Source of the DNA: Oscillospiraceae bacterium
Lineage (GTDB): Bacteria; Bacillota; Clostridia; Oscillospirales; Ruminococcaceae
Reading direction: 5' to 3'
DNA length: 51,074 nt
Assembly (NCBI GenBank): GCA_017435745.1
Contig: JAFSEN010000079.1
Coordinates: forward strand, 1-51,074
Of this stretch, positions 40,042 through 49,013 are shown in pieces. The notes below the pieces were generated by a model. The model worked only from the letters and a program-made list of their open reading frames with translations. It did no database searches and was not told the DNA's origin. The position numbers and the translations under genes are program-made. Position 1 is the first letter of the stretch; the number at the start of each line of letters is the position of its first letter.

Positions 40042-40182
40042 AAGCCTCCCTTGTGTAAAGGGAGGTGGCATTTCCGTAAGGAAATGACGGAGGGATTGTA
40101 ATTTTATAGGATTTACAACCCCTCAGTCAGCTTCGCTGACAGCTCCCCTTACACAGGGGAGCCTTCCCCTCCGGGAAGGCTT
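40042..40182. repeat. Repeat pair: A(reverse) - A
   Basis: 40042-40100 reverse family A, arm CCTCCCTTGTGTAAAGGGAG, core GGCATTTCC/GGAAATGAC (40067-40088), the exact reverse complement of the core at 8980-9001. 40116-40182 family A, core GTCAGC/GCTGAC with loop TTC (40126-40140), arm CTCCCCTTACACAGGGGAG then CCTTCCCCTCCGGGAAGG. Confidence 0.8.
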
Positions 40183-40247
40183 AATATGTTTGAACACACC
40201 CCCCTTTTTATAAAGGAGGGTCATTACCTATTACAGAGGTGTTCTTT

Positions 40248-43200
40248 ATGTTACTGAACTTTCTGGAAAGCGTTCCCCAGTTCCGCCAGGTTCTTTCGGC
40301 GCTTGGGAAAAATTTTTTAATGCCGGTTTTTGCCGCCGGAATTTCCGGCGCGGAAAGAGCCTTGCTCAGCTATGGGCTTTTTGAAAAAAGCGGAAAACCG
40401 GTGCTCATAATAACCCCGGACGAAGCTTTTGCAACAAAACTTTCGGAAGATATTGCCCAGCTTTGTCACCCGGAAACAGTTGCGCTTTATCCTATTCGGG
40501 ATCTTCGGTTCCGCTCCGCGGAAAGTTCTTCCGCGGAATATGAACAAAAAAGGCTTTCGGTGCTCGGAAGGATTCTCGACGGTTCCTGCAAAATTGTTGT
40601 AACATCGATCGAAGCGGCGCTTCAATATACTATTCCGCCGGGTACTTTTAAATACAACACTTTTTCCATTGTACGCGGACAGAGTTATGATATGGAAGAC
40701 CTTGCAAAACGGCTTTCCCGCGCGGGTTATGAACGCAGAAGCCAGGTTGACGGCCCTTGCCAGTTTTCCGTCCGCGGCGGAATTCTTGATTTTTATTCCC
40801 CCCAATCCGGCAGCCCGGTCCGAATTGAATTTTGGGGCGACGAAGCGGATTCCGTCGCTTTGTTCGACATTGAAACCCAGCGAAGAACGAAGGAAATTGA
40901 CGAAGCTTTTATTGCCCCCGCAAGGGAAGTTCTGCCCGATTCCACCGAAGCTCTTATAAAGCTGCTCAAGGATGCTCACGCGAAGCAAAGGGGAAAACAC
41001 GGCTTGCTTGTAAAGCAGAACATTGAAAAGGATCTTGAACGGCTTGATTCCGGTTTGGGAGTTTTTGCGCCGGACAGATATATCCCGCTCATCTATAAAT
41101 TCCCGGCGACGATTTTTGATTATATTCCTGACGGAATCATTGCCGTTTCCGAATTTATCAAGCAGAAGGAAATTCTTAAAACCCTTCAGACCCAGCAGAA
41201 CGAAGATCTTTCTATGCTTTTTGAGGAAGGAATCCTCTTTTCCGGCTGTGAGGAATTCAGCCTTGATTATGCAGCCTATTGCTCAATTCTTGACGAAGGC
41301 AACACGGTGCTTATGGATTCGTTTATCCGCAGCGTTAACGACCTTCATATCCGCACCGTTGCCGATTTCGGCGCAATGAGCCTTTCGCATTGGGGCGGCG
41401 ACCTTGAAACTCTTCTTGATGACCTTCGGGATTATGCGGAGCGGAAATTTTCCGTTGCGGTTCTTTGCGGAACGGAAAGAGCAGCCCACGCACTTACAAC
41501 CGACCTTCTTAACAACGGAATAAACGCGGCTTTTTCGAAAGACGCAAGAATTTCCCCCGGAACGGTTTTTGTAATGGAAGGCTGTCTTTCCGGCGGATTT
41601 GAATTCCCACTTGGAAAAGTTGCGGTTATAACCCAGGGGCGTTCCAACGTTTCCGAACGAAAGAGGAAAAAATTTAAAAAGGCGGAAAACCCGCTTAAAT
41701 CCCTTTCGGATATCACCCCCGGAGATTACGTTGTTCACGTAACCAACGGAATCGGAATTTTCCAGGGAATTGTAAAGCAGGATATCCGGGGGGTTGTTAA
41801 GGATTATATTTCCATACGCTATGACGGAACGGATATGCTTTATGTTCCGGTAACCCAGCTTGACCTTGTTTCAAAATATGTCGGTCCTAAGGACGACAAG
41901 GCCGTTAAGCTCAACAAGCTCAATTCCGCCGATTGGCAGAAGACCCGAAGCAGAGTTAAAGCCGCGGTAAAGGATATGGCGAAGGAACTTATTGCCCTTT
42001 ATTCCAAGCGAATGAAAACCGAAGGCTATGCTTTTTCCGAAGATTCCGATTGGCAAAGGGATTTTGAGGAGCGTTTTCCTTACGAGGAAACGGACGACCA
42101 GCTCCGCTGCATTGAGGAAATCAAGCACGATATGGAAATGGCAAGGCCCATGGACCGCCTTCTTTGCGGCGACGTCGGTTTCGGAAAAACGGAAGTTGCT
42201 CTCCGGGCGGCATTCAAAGCTGTTATGGACGGAAAGCAGGTTGCGGTTCTTGTTCCGACAACTATTCTTGCATGGCAGCATTACCAAACCTTCCTCCAAA
42301 GGATGGACGGTTTTCCAATTACTGTGGAACTTCTTTCCCGTTTCCGCACACCGAAACAGCAGGAAAAAATCCTTACAAGGCTTCGCAGCGGCGAAGTTGA
42401 TATTATAATCGGAACCCACAGAATTTTGCAGAAGGACGTTATTTTTAAGGACCTTGGCCTTTGCGTAATCGACGAGGAACAGCGCTTCGGCGTTGCCCAT
42501 AAGGAAAAAATGAAAGAGATGAAGGCTTCCGTTGACGTTCTCACTCTTTCGGCAACGCCGATTCCGAGAACGCTTAACATGGCTATGAGCGGGATCCGCG
42601 ATATGTCCACCATTGAGGAAGCTCCCACAGACCGTCACCCGGTGCAGACTTACGTTATGGAATACGACCGGGGAGTTATTCTTGAGGCTATAAAAAAGGA
42701 ACTCCGCAGGGGGGGCCAGGTTTTTTATCTTCATAACAACACCGAAACAATAATTGGCTGCGCCGCAAGACTCCAGGAAGATTTGCCCGACGCAAGAATT
42801 GCTTATGCCCACGGAAAAATGAGCGAGGAACAGCTTTCCGACATTTGGAAGAGCCTTGTTGACCAGGAAACGGATATTCTTGTTTGTACTACCATTATCG
42901 AAACCGGCGTTGATGTTCCTTCATGCAACACCCTTATTATTGAAAACGCGGACCACCTCGGTCTTTCCCAGCTTTACCAGCTCCGGGGAAGAGTTGGACG
43001 TTCCAGCCGCCACGCTTTTGCGTATTTTACTTTTACAAGAGGAAAATCCATCAGCGACGTTGCACAAAAGCGCCTTTCGGCAATACGCGACTTTACCCAG
43101 TTCGGAAGCGGTTTTAAAATTGCGATGCGCGACCTTGAAATCCGCGGAGCGGGCAATATTCTTGGCGCAAACCAGCACGGACACATGGAATCCGTAGGTT

Positions 43201-43712
43201 ACGAAATGTATGTCCGCCTTCTTTCAGAAGCTATTGCGGAAGAAAAAGGCGAAGCTCCGCCGCCTTCTTCCGAAGACTGCGCAATCGATATTGCTCTCGA
43301 TGCCCATATTCCGGAAAAATATATCAGTTCCCTTAACCAGAGGGTCGATATGTATAAGCGCATTGCTGCAATCCGCAACCAGGACGATGCGGCGGACGTT
43401 ATTGACGAGCTTATCGACCGTTTTGGCGACCCGCCAACTTCCGTTATGGGACTTATCGAAGTTGCAACGCTCCGGAATATGGCTTCCCATCTCGGAATTA
43501 CGGATATCCGCCAATTCGATTCGGAAATGCGGTTCTATCCGAAGGAACTTGACCTTGAGCGCATAAGCATGGCAACCCAGAAGATGCAGGGAAGGCTTTC
43601 GATGGATCTTAAAGGGCAGAAGCCCCACCTTACGGTTGTTCTTAAAACCGCGGAAAGACCTATTGAACTTATGAAAAAAGTTCTTCTGGCGATGAGATAC
43701 GATAATGAATAA
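40248..43712 (+). CDS. mfd: Transcription-repair coupling factor Mfd
   Basis: 1154 residues from the ATG at 40248, six bases after AGAGGTG; a GTG at 40239 overlaps that site. UvrB-like N-terminal domains (YPIRDLRFRSAESSSAEYEQKR), the RNA polymerase-interacting CarD-like domain with GDYVVHVTNGIGIFQGI (about 493), helicase Walker A GDVGFGKTEVA (about 640), DEEQ (about 741), GRVGRSSRHAFAYF, and the C-terminal autoinhibitory domain are all present. It removes stalled RNA polymerase and recruits UvrA. It follows pth as in many Bacillota genomes. Confidence 0.97.
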   Translation: MLLNFLESVPQFRQVLSALGKNFLMPVFAAGISGAERALLSYGLFEKSGKPVLIITPDEAFATKLSEDIAQLCHPETVALYPIRDLRFRSAESSSAEYEQKRLSVLGRILDGSCKIVVTSIEAALQYTIPPGTFKYNTFSIVRGQSYDMEDLAKRLSRAGYERRSQVDGPCQFSVRGGILDFYSPQSGSPVRIEFWGDEADSVALFDIETQRRTKEIDEAFIAPAREVLPDSTEALIKLLKDAHAKQRGKHGLLVKQNIEKDLERLDSGLGVFAPDRYIPLIYKFPATIFDYIPDGIIAVSEFIKQKEILKTLQTQQNEDLSMLFEEGILFSGCEEFSLDYAAYCSILDEGNTVLMDSFIRSVNDLHIRTVADFGAMSLSHWGGDLETLLDDLRDYAERKFSVAVLCGTERAAHALTTDLLNNGINAAFSKDARISPGTVFVMEGCLSGGFEFPLGKVAVITQGRSNVSERKRKKFKKAENPLKSLSDITPGDYVVHVTNGIGIFQGIVKQDIRGVVKDYISIRYDGTDMLYVPVTQLDLVSKYVGPKDDKAVKLNKLNSADWQKTRSRVKAAVKDMAKELIALYSKRMKTEGYAFSEDSDWQRDFEERFPYEETDDQLRCIEEIKHDMEMARPMDRLLCGDVGFGKTEVALRAAFKAVMDGKQVAVLVPTTILAWQHYQTFLQRMDGFPITVELLSRFRTPKQQEKILTRLRSGEVDIIIGTHRILQKDVIFKDLGLCVIDEEQRFGVAHKEKMKEMKASVDVLTLSATPIPRTLNMAMSGIRDMSTIEEAPTDRHPVQTYVMEYDRGVILEAIKKELRRGGQVFYLHNNTETIIGCAARLQEDLPDARIAYAHGKMSEEQLSDIWKSLVDQETDILVCTTIIETGVDVPSCNTLIIENADHLGLSQLYQLRGRVGRSSRHAFAYFTFTRGKSISDVAQKRLSAIRDFTQFGSGFKIAMRDLEIRGAGNILGANQHGHMESVGYEMYVRLLSEAIAEEKGEAPPPSSEDCAIDIALDAHIPEKYISSLNQRVDMYKRIAAIRNQDDAADVIDELIDRFGDPPTSVMGLIEVATLRNMASHLGITDIRQFDSEMRFYPKELDLERISMATQKMQGRLSMDLKGQKPHLTVVLKTAERPIELMKKVLLAMRYDNE

Positions 43713-43715
43713 GAT

Positions 43716-43750
43716 AAAAAGAACCGGGTGGACACCCGGTTCTTTTTTTT
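43716..43750 (+). terminator. Terminator of mfd
   Basis: GAACCGGGTG (43721-43730) and CACCCGGTTC (43733-43742), followed by eight T. Confidence 0.88.
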
Positions 43751-44052
43751 ACGGATATTATCCGCACGATAAAAAATGCCCCCTTGCCCTCCGGGAATCC
43801 GTTTTTTATTGTAGGGGCGCACCTATGTGTGCGCCCGTTATTCATGGAACAGGGTTTATCCCTCTTTCGTCACCTGCGGTGCGACAGCTCCCTTTACACA
43901 AGGGAGCCTTGCTATCCGGGAAGGCTTTTCTATTTGTAGGGGCGGATACTATCTGCACGGTTTTTGATTGGACAGGGTTGACAATCCCTCAGTCACACCT
44001 GCGGTGCGACAGCTCCCTTTACACAAGGGAGCCTTGCTATCCGGAAAGACTT
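43751..44052. repeat. Repeat cluster: B - B - A - B - A
   Basis: 43751-43769 ACGGATATTATCCGCACG. 43811-43837 family B, GTAGGGGCGCACCTATGTG with GCGCCCG. 43856-43926 family A, core CACC/GGTG within GTC...GAC (43869-43885), arm CTCCCTTTACACAAGGGAG then CCTTGCTATCCGGG. 43937-43960 GTAGGGGCGGATACTATC. 43980-44052 family A, core CACACC/GGTGCG (43992-44010), same arm and tail as the previous A copy. Confidence 0.75.
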
Positions 44053-44303
44053 TTTGCGGCGGACAGGTGTTTTTATACAGCGAAATATTTTATTATGATA
44101 AAGCGAAAAAGCGCGGTTTTATGCGGTTTTTGGAAGATTTTTTGTTATTTTGCGAAATATTTTTTATTCATTTTTTGTATAATATTCGTTTTTCGATTTT
44201 AATTTTTGCATAAAGCTTTTTTATTTTTGCTAAAATTTTCATTTTTGTATATATTGCACAAATTATTTGTAATATATTGGTTAGTTTTCTAAATCCCCGG
44301 GGG
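44053..44303. other. Very A+T-rich gene-free stretch
   Basis: Long T- and A-rich runs with several TATAAT-like hexamers (for example near 44178) and no open frame or repeat copy that I can support. Confidence 0.5.
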
Positions 44304-44333
44304 TTGATTTTGCAGGAATTGTTGCGTTATAAT
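44304..44333 (+). promoter_or_regulatory. Promoter of the small gene at 44422
   Basis: TTGATT (44304-44309), 18-base spacer, TATAAT (44328-44333). It gives an 80-base leader containing a small hairpin GCAAGG/CCTTGC. Confidence 0.65.
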
Positions 44334-44421
44334 GTACTCGATGAACGGACAGTTCATTAATAAAACAGTTGGCAGCAAGGGAACGCCTTGCGCCTTATCT
44401 ACAACGAAAGGATTTGATTTT

Positions 44422-44607
44422 ATGTTCTCTAACATTTCTTTTAATGATTATCGCTGCCAGCTTGAAAGCCGCCATCAGGTTGCTCCCAGCTGGGCAAAAC
44501 ACGAAAATATGGCTTATTGTGAAGGTTATTCCGCTCTTATTGCTGAAAGAAAAAGCGTAAACCTTGCCAAAACCCTAGTAACTCTTATTCTTTCCATCGT
44601 TAAATAA
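44422..44607 (+). CDS. Small protein of 61 residues, unknown
   Basis: From the ATG at 44422, ten bases after GAAAGG. A longer frame from 44332 would start inside the -10 box, so it is rejected. The sequence opens MFSNISFNDYRCQLESRHQV and ends with a hydrophobic segment NLAKTLVTLILSIVK that could be a membrane or amphipathic helix. No family is recognised. It has its own promoter and a strong terminator, so it is an independent transcription unit; the transcript could also be a regulatory RNA. Confidence 0.55.
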   Translation: MFSNISFNDYRCQLESRHQVAPSWAKHENMAYCEGYSALIAERKSVNLAKTLVTLILSIVK

Positions 44608-44617
44608 ATGTAGTAAC

Positions 44618-44653
44618 AAAAAAAGAAGCCGGAAGATTCCGGCTTCTTTTTTT
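44618..44653 (+). terminator. Terminator of the small gene
   Basis: GAAGCCGGAA (44625-44634) and TTCCGGCTTC (44637-44646), followed by seven T and preceded by an A run. Confidence 0.88.
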
Positions 44654-44859
44654 ACTGAAAACTGTCTTTCTGTTGCGGACAGTTGGAATCTTTAAACGCA
44701 CGTTTTGCAAGATAAATTTTGTTTATCCTGCAAAATTATATACATTTTTGCTTAAAATAAAACTATTTACGAAAGCTTTGCAACTTTGCAAAATTACGGC
44801 GGCGAAAGTTTAATGATTTCACGGATTAAAGCAAAAAAGAGATTTTTGCAAAAGAAAAA
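44654..44859. other. Gene-free stretch with a long inverted repeat
   Basis: TTTTGCA-GATAAA and TTTATC-TGCAAAA (44703-44735) pair over 13 of 14 positions around TTTTG. GCAAAA/TTTTGC motifs recur at about 44790 and 44848. A smaller hairpin ACTGTC/GACAGT lies at about 44661-44684. No gene is seen. Confidence 0.45.
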
Positions 44860-45021
44860 GGCGGGAGCAAGCTCCCGCCCTACGGTGGTCGTGCGGTCTT
44901 CCGGTCGGAAGGGTCAAGAATGTTCCCTATGGTAAAAATTGTTGCTTACCCTCCGGGTTGCCTGTTTATCCCTCTTCCGTCAAAACCTTCGGTTTTGCCA
45001 CCTTCCCCTCTGGGAAGGATT
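44860..45021. repeat. Repeat cluster: B - B - A
   Basis: 44860-44883 family B (GGCGGGAGCAAGCTCCCGCC then CTAC). 44893-44936 a degenerate CGGTCGGAAGGGTCAAG/TGTTCCCTA unit. 44968-45021 family A, core GTCAAAACC/GGTTTTGCC (44979-44999), arm CCTTCCCCTCTGGGAAGG; the A copy ends at the stop codon of the converging gene. Confidence 0.75.
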
Positions 45022-45022
45022 T

Positions 45023-45370
45023 TTAAAGTCTGCTGCCGCAGTATTCACATTCGGAATCGGTTTTGTGAATCGGCGCACCGCAATAGGGACAGCGGAGTTC
45101 CTCTTTTTGAGCACCGGGTTCTTTGGAATAATTATCATCATAAAAATCCTGATGCTCATGCGGTTTTTCTGCATTTTTTGTCACTTTTTTATATGTATTA
45201 TATGCGTTAACCGCGCCGATTGCGGTAAAGAGGATTCCGAAAATTGCCATTGGCGGGAATATTGAACCGGCCATTATTGTCCAGAAAATTCCGAAACAGA
45301 CCACAAAAATTCCGGTGAGCATTGCCGCAAGGGGAGTTTCCGGTTCGTTTCTTCTTCTGTTTCTGTGCAT
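45023..45370 (-). CDS. Zinc-ribbon membrane protein
   Basis: 115 residues from MHRNRRRNEPETP at 45370 (GGGAGG eight bases upstream); the upstream open frame is repeat DNA. Two membrane segments (about 14-34 and 40-57), a charged linker with HEHQDFYDDNYSKEP, and a C-terminal zinc ribbon with C94, C97, C108 and C111 (CPYCGAP and CEYCGSRL). Function unknown; it follows gyrA on the same strand after 129 bases. Confidence 0.8.
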   Translation of the reverse strand: MHRNRRRNEPETPLAAMLTGIFVVCFGIFWTIMAGSIFPPMAIFGILFTAIGAVNAYNTYKKVTKNAEKPHEHQDFYDDNYSKEPGAQKEELRCPYCGAPIHKTDSECEYCGSRL

Positions 45371-45390
45371 GGAGAATACCTCCCTTTTTA

Positions 45391-45424
45391 TTAAAGGCGG
45401 AAGAAAACTTCCGCCTTTTGTTTT
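45391..45424. terminator. Hairpin between gyrA and the zinc-ribbon gene
   Basis: AAAGGCGGAAG and CTTCCGCCTTT around four A. The T run is short on the minus strand, so termination after gyrA may be partial. Confidence 0.5.
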
Positions 45425-45441
45425 AAATTTGATTTGATTAC

Positions 45442-45500
45442 CAATCCCTCCGTCATTTTGGCAAAGCCAAAATGCCACCTCCCTTTACACAAGGGAGGCT
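45442..45500. repeat. Family A repeat, core GTCATTTTGGC
   Basis: CCAATCCCTCC, core GTCATTTTGGC/GCCAAAATGCC with loop AAA (45452-45476), arm ACCTCCCTTTACACAAGGGAG then GCTTA. It runs up to the gyrA stop codon. Confidence 0.85.
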
Positions 45501-48037
45501 TATTCGGTTTCGGAAGTTTCGCTCTCTTCTGCGGAAGTTTCCTCGGTGGATTCTTCGATTTCATCATCGTCTTCTCCTTTGGGAGCAACGGTGAAAGAAA
45601 CAACGCGGGAATCTTCGGAAGCAAGGCGCATTACTTTTACGCCGGAAGCTCCGCGCTGCTGGACGTTGACTTCGGAAACGGAAAGACGGATGATAATTCC
45701 GTCGGAGCTGATTGCGATGATATCGTCGTCATCTGCAACGGCTTTGATTCCTGCGACGTTGTCGGTTTTATAGTTCTGAATACCTTTGCCGCCGCGTCCC
45801 TGGATGCTGTAATCGCTGAAGTTGCTGCGGCGTCCTTTGCCGCCTTCGCTTATAGTAAGAAGTTTTTTGCCTTCTTCAACGATTTCCATACCAACAACTT
45901 CGTCGCCGGGTCGGAGTTCGATTGCTCTTACGCCGCGAGCGGTTCTTCCAAGTTCGCGGGCGTCGGTCTCCTTGAAATGGATTGAATATCCTTTTCTGGT
46001 TGCGACGATAAGTTCATCTTCGCCGCCGGTAAGGCGAACCCATTTAAGTTCGTCGCCTTCATCAAGGCTGATTGCGTTAAGGCCGCTTTTGCGGACGTTG
46101 CGGTATTGGGAAAGACGGGTACGTTTTATTACGCCGTTTTTGGTGACCATTGTAAGGTAAGTTCCTTCCTCGTCAATAACTCCGCCGAGCTTGATGAGGG
46201 TGGTAACTTTTTCATCCTGTTCAAGAGGAAGAACGTTTACGATGTTGGTTCCTCTTGCGGCGCGCTGGCTTTCGGGAATTTCGTAGCCTTTAATGCGGAA
46301 AACCTTGCCCTTATCGGTGAAGAAGAGGATATAGTCATGGGTGGAAACTGTGAAGAGGCTTTCGACATAGTCTTCGTCCCTTCTGGTCATGCCGGAAATT
46401 CCGCGGCCTCCGCGGCGCTGTGCCTTATAAGCTTCAACGGGCTGGCTCTTGATATATCCAAAATGGGTAAGGGTGATAACTCTGTCTTCAACGGGAATAA
46501 GGTCTTCGAGATCCATTTCGCCGCTTATGGTTTCAATTCCGGTGCGGCGGTCATCGCCGGATTTTTCGGCAATTTCGCGCATTTCGGTTTTGATTATTTC
46601 ATCAACAAGGTGCATATTGCTGAGAACTTCTTCCAATTCCGCAATTTTTGCGCGGATTTCGGCAAGTTCGTTTTCAATTGCTTCGCGGTTAAGGGAGGAA
46701 AGACGGCCAAGGCGCATTTGGAGAATTGCGTTTGCCTGGATTTCGGAAAGTCCGAAGCGTTCCATAAGTCTTGGACGGTTTTCTGCGTCGTCTTTACCGC
46801 TTCTTATAATGCGGATTACTTCGTCGATGTTATCCTGGGCAATTTTGAGGCCTTCGAGGATATGTTCGCGTTCGCGGAGTTTTCCAAGATCGAATCTGGT
46901 GCGGCGAACAATTACTTCGCGCTGGAAATCGATATAGTTCTGAAGAACTTCTTTAAGGGAAAGAATCTTCGGAACGCCGTTTACAAGGGCGAGCATAATT
47001 ACGCCGCATGTATCCTGGAGCTGGGTATAGGTATAGAGCTGGTTGAGAACAACCTGGGCATTTGCGTCGCGTTTGAGTTCGATTACAATGCGAAGTCCTT
47101 CGCGGTCGGATTCATCGCGAAGGTCGGAGATTCCTTCAACTCGTTTTTCCTTTACAAGGTCGGCGATGCTTTCGATAAGTCTTGCCTTGTTTACCATATA
47201 GGGAATTTCGGTTACGACAATGCGGTAACGGTCGTTTTTCCATTCCTGAATCTCCGCTCTTGAACGGACGATGAGCTTTGCGCGGCCGGTTGCATAAGCT
47301 GCGCGGATTCCCGCTCTGCCCATAATGATTCCGCCGGTGGGGAAATCGGGTCCCTTGATATGTTCCATAAGGTCATCAAGGGTTGCTTCCGGGTTATCGA
47401 TAAGGCAGCAGGCTGCTTCGACAGTTTCACGAAGGTTATGGGGCGGAATGTTTGTTGCCATACCTACGGCGATACCGACAGAACCGTTTACGAGAAGGTT
47501 CGGGTATCTTGCAGGAAGGACCACCGGTTCCTGAAGGCGGTCGTCATAGTTTCCCATAAAATCAACGGTATTCTTATCGATATCGGTGAGCATTTTGGTC
47601 GCCATTCTGCTCATTCGGCTTTCGGTATAACGGTATGCAGCAGGCGGGTCGCCGTCGATGGAACCGAAGTTTCCGTGACCGTCAACAAGGGTTGCTCTCA
47701 TGGAAAAATCCTGGGCAAGGCGGACCATTGCGTCATAAACGGAAGCGTCGCCGTGGGGATGGTATTTTCCGAGAACGCTGCCAACGGTATCCGCGCATTT
47801 TCGATAGGGCTTGTTCGGTTCAAGACCGTTTTCATACATTGTATAGAGGATTCTTCTGTGTACGGGCTTAAGTCCGTCGCGTACATCCGGAAGAGCGCGG
47901 GAAACGATTACGGACATGGAATAATCCAGGAAGGATTTTTTCATTTCGCGCTCGATATCAACGCTTATAAGTTTTGCCTTGGGCAGATCTTCTTTTTCAA
48001 CTGCCTCTTCGGGTAATTTCTTTTCGTTTTCTTCCAA
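45500..48037 (-). CDS. gyrA: DNA gyrase subunit A
   Basis: 845 residues. The catalytic tyrosine is Y137 in AAYRYTESR. The gyrase-specific GyrA box QRRGGRG is present in the C-terminal DNA-wrapping domain, separating it from ParC. The quinolone-determining region reads [20 protein letters not shown] (91-110): A98 stands where Escherichia coli has Ser83, and D102 is at the Asp87 position. The C-terminus is a Glu/Ser/Thr-rich tail ([17 protein letters not shown]). With gyrB upstream it introduces negative supercoils. Confidence 0.98.
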   Translation of the reverse strand: MEENEKKLPEEAVEKEDLPKAKLISVDIEREMKKSFLDYSMSVIVSRALPDVRDGLKPVHRRILYTMYENGLEPNKPYRKCADTVGSVLGKYHPHGDASVYDAMVRLAQDFSMRATLVDGHGNFGSIDGDPPAAYRYTESRMSRMATKMLTDIDKNTVDFMGNYDDRLQEPVVLPARYPNLLVNGSVGIAVGMATNIPPHNLRETVEAACCLIDNPEATLDDLMEHIKGPDFPTGGIIMGRAGIRAAYATGRAKLIVRSRAEIQEWKNDRYRIVVTEIPYMVNKARLIESIADLVKEKRVEGISDLRDESDREGLRIVIELKRDANAQVVLNQLYTYTQLQDTCGVIMLALVNGVPKILSLKEVLQNYIDFQREVIVRRTRFDLGKLREREHILEGLKIAQDNIDEVIRIIRSGKDDAENRPRLMERFGLSEIQANAILQMRLGRLSSLNREAIENELAEIRAKIAELEEVLSNMHLVDEIIKTEMREIAEKSGDDRRTGIETISGEMDLEDLIPVEDRVITLTHFGYIKSQPVEAYKAQRRGGRGISGMTRRDEDYVESLFTVSTHDYILFFTDKGKVFRIKGYEIPESQRAARGTNIVNVLPLEQDEKVTTLIKLGGVIDEEGTYLTMVTKNGVIKRTRLSQYRNVRKSGLNAISLDEGDELKWVRLTGGEDELIVATRKGYSIHFKETDARELGRTARGVRAIELRPGDEVVGMEIVEEGKKLLTISEGGKGRRSNFSDYSIQGRGGKGIQNYKTDNVAGIKAVADDDDIIAISSDGIIIRLSVSEVNVQQRGASGVKVMRLASEDSRVVSFTVAPKGEDDDEIEESTEETSAEESETSETE

Positions 48038-48061
48038 AACGGTTTCCTCCGTTCTTTTTAA

Positions 48062-48197
48062 ATGCCTCCCTTGTTAAAGGGAGGGGGACCATTGCGAAGC
48101 AATGGTGGAGGGATTCATCATCTGGCTTCCGATGATTTTTAAAAGGAATCCCCCAGTCACCTTCGGTGACAGCCCCCTTTGACAAGGGGGCCTTTTT
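48062..48197. repeat. Repeat pair: A(reverse) - A
   Basis: 48062-48115 reverse family A, arm CCTCCCTTGTTAAAGGGAGG, core ACCATTGC/GCAATGGT with loop GAA (48088-48106). 48147-48197 family A, core GTCACC/GGTGAC with loop TTC (48156-48170), arm GCCCCCTTTGACAAGGGGGC then six T. Confidence 0.82.
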
Positions 48198-48204
48198 TGT
48201 TTAT

Positions 48205-48993
48205 TTATTCTTCCTCTTCGTCGAGTTCGGCTTCGAGGGCTTCGATTTCTTTTTCGATTTCTTCAAATTCCTCGTCTTCGGCTTCTTCGGCAGCTTCCTC
48301 GGCTGCTTCGCGTTCCGCCATGATTGCTTTGCCTTCTTCGATTTTTGCGTTTGCCCATGCCATAAATTCTTCGATATTTACTCCGGCTTCGAGCATAACT
48401 TCCTTTGCAACGAAGAGCTGGTTTGCAAGGGTAAATTCAAGATAAACAACGTTTGCGGATTCCCAGCAACGGTTGAACATTCCCCATTCGAAAAATTCAT
48501 CGCGGGGTTCCGCTTTTTCAAGAACGCCGTCCTCATAGCAGGCAAGGACGATTTCGTTGGTGAGGTATTTGCTGGATTTATAATAATCCGCGGTTGCTTT
48601 TTCAAGGCGTTTCGGGAACTTCTGGTAGAAGGTGAGGAAATGATAGGTAAGGAAGGCGGACATCAGGAAAACGATGAAATAGAACATGAATCCGGTGTAG
48701 CTCATCCAAACAAATAAACCTCTTCCGGCGTATTTCGGATCAAAATAGTCGAAATTCAGGACGGAAAGAACGGCAAAAATAATGGTGATCACGCCCATGA
48801 TAAGACCGAAGGCTCTTTTGAGCTGTTTATCCCTTGCAATTGCCGGAGCGGAAACGGTGTCGTTATATTCGCGGTAAACTTCAAGGGTGGGAACATGCCT
48901 GAATTCATATTTCGGTTCGCCGTATTCGGAAACTTCAAGGCGCTTGATTTCGGGCTTCGGTTTCGGTTTTCTTCTGAAGATATTGAATGCCAT
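48205..48993 (-). CDS. YcxB-like membrane protein encoded between gyrB and gyrA
   Basis: 262 residues. A basic N-terminus (FRRKPKPKPEIKRLEV), two membrane segments (about 62-82 and 92-117), then a soluble domain (about 120-215) whose strand pattern and WGMFNRCWESANVVYLEF stretch resemble YcxB-type proteins, and a strongly acidic, coiled-coil-prone tail (about 222-262) of Glu/Ala repeats. The YcxB link is an inference. It starts 20 bases after the gyrB stop with AGGAGGAAAA, so it is probably co-transcribed with gyrB. Confidence 0.6.
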   Translation of the reverse strand: MAFNIFRRKPKPKPEIKRLEVSEYGEPKYEFRHVPTLEVYREYNDTVSAPAIARDKQLKRAFGLIMGVITIIFAVLSVLNFDYFDPKYAGRGLFVWMSYTGFMFYFIVFLMSAFLTYHFLTFYQKFPKRLEKATADYYKSSKYLTNEIVLACYEDGVLEKAEPRDEFFEWGMFNRCWESANVVYLEFTLANQLFVAKEVMLEAGVNIEEFMAWANAKIEEGKAIMAEREAAEEAAEEAEDEEFEEIEKEIEALEAELDEEEE

Positions 48994-49013
48994 TTTAATT
49001 TTCCTCCTGTTTT

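Noticed and set aside
44332-44421. Longer start for the small gene at 44422
   Set aside because: The upstream ATG lies inside the TATAAT box, so it cannot be on the transcript from that promoter.
1434-48197. Repeats as a CRISPR array
   Set aside because: Units are dispersed, vary in spacing, occur in both orientations, have no unique regular spacers, and no cas gene is present.
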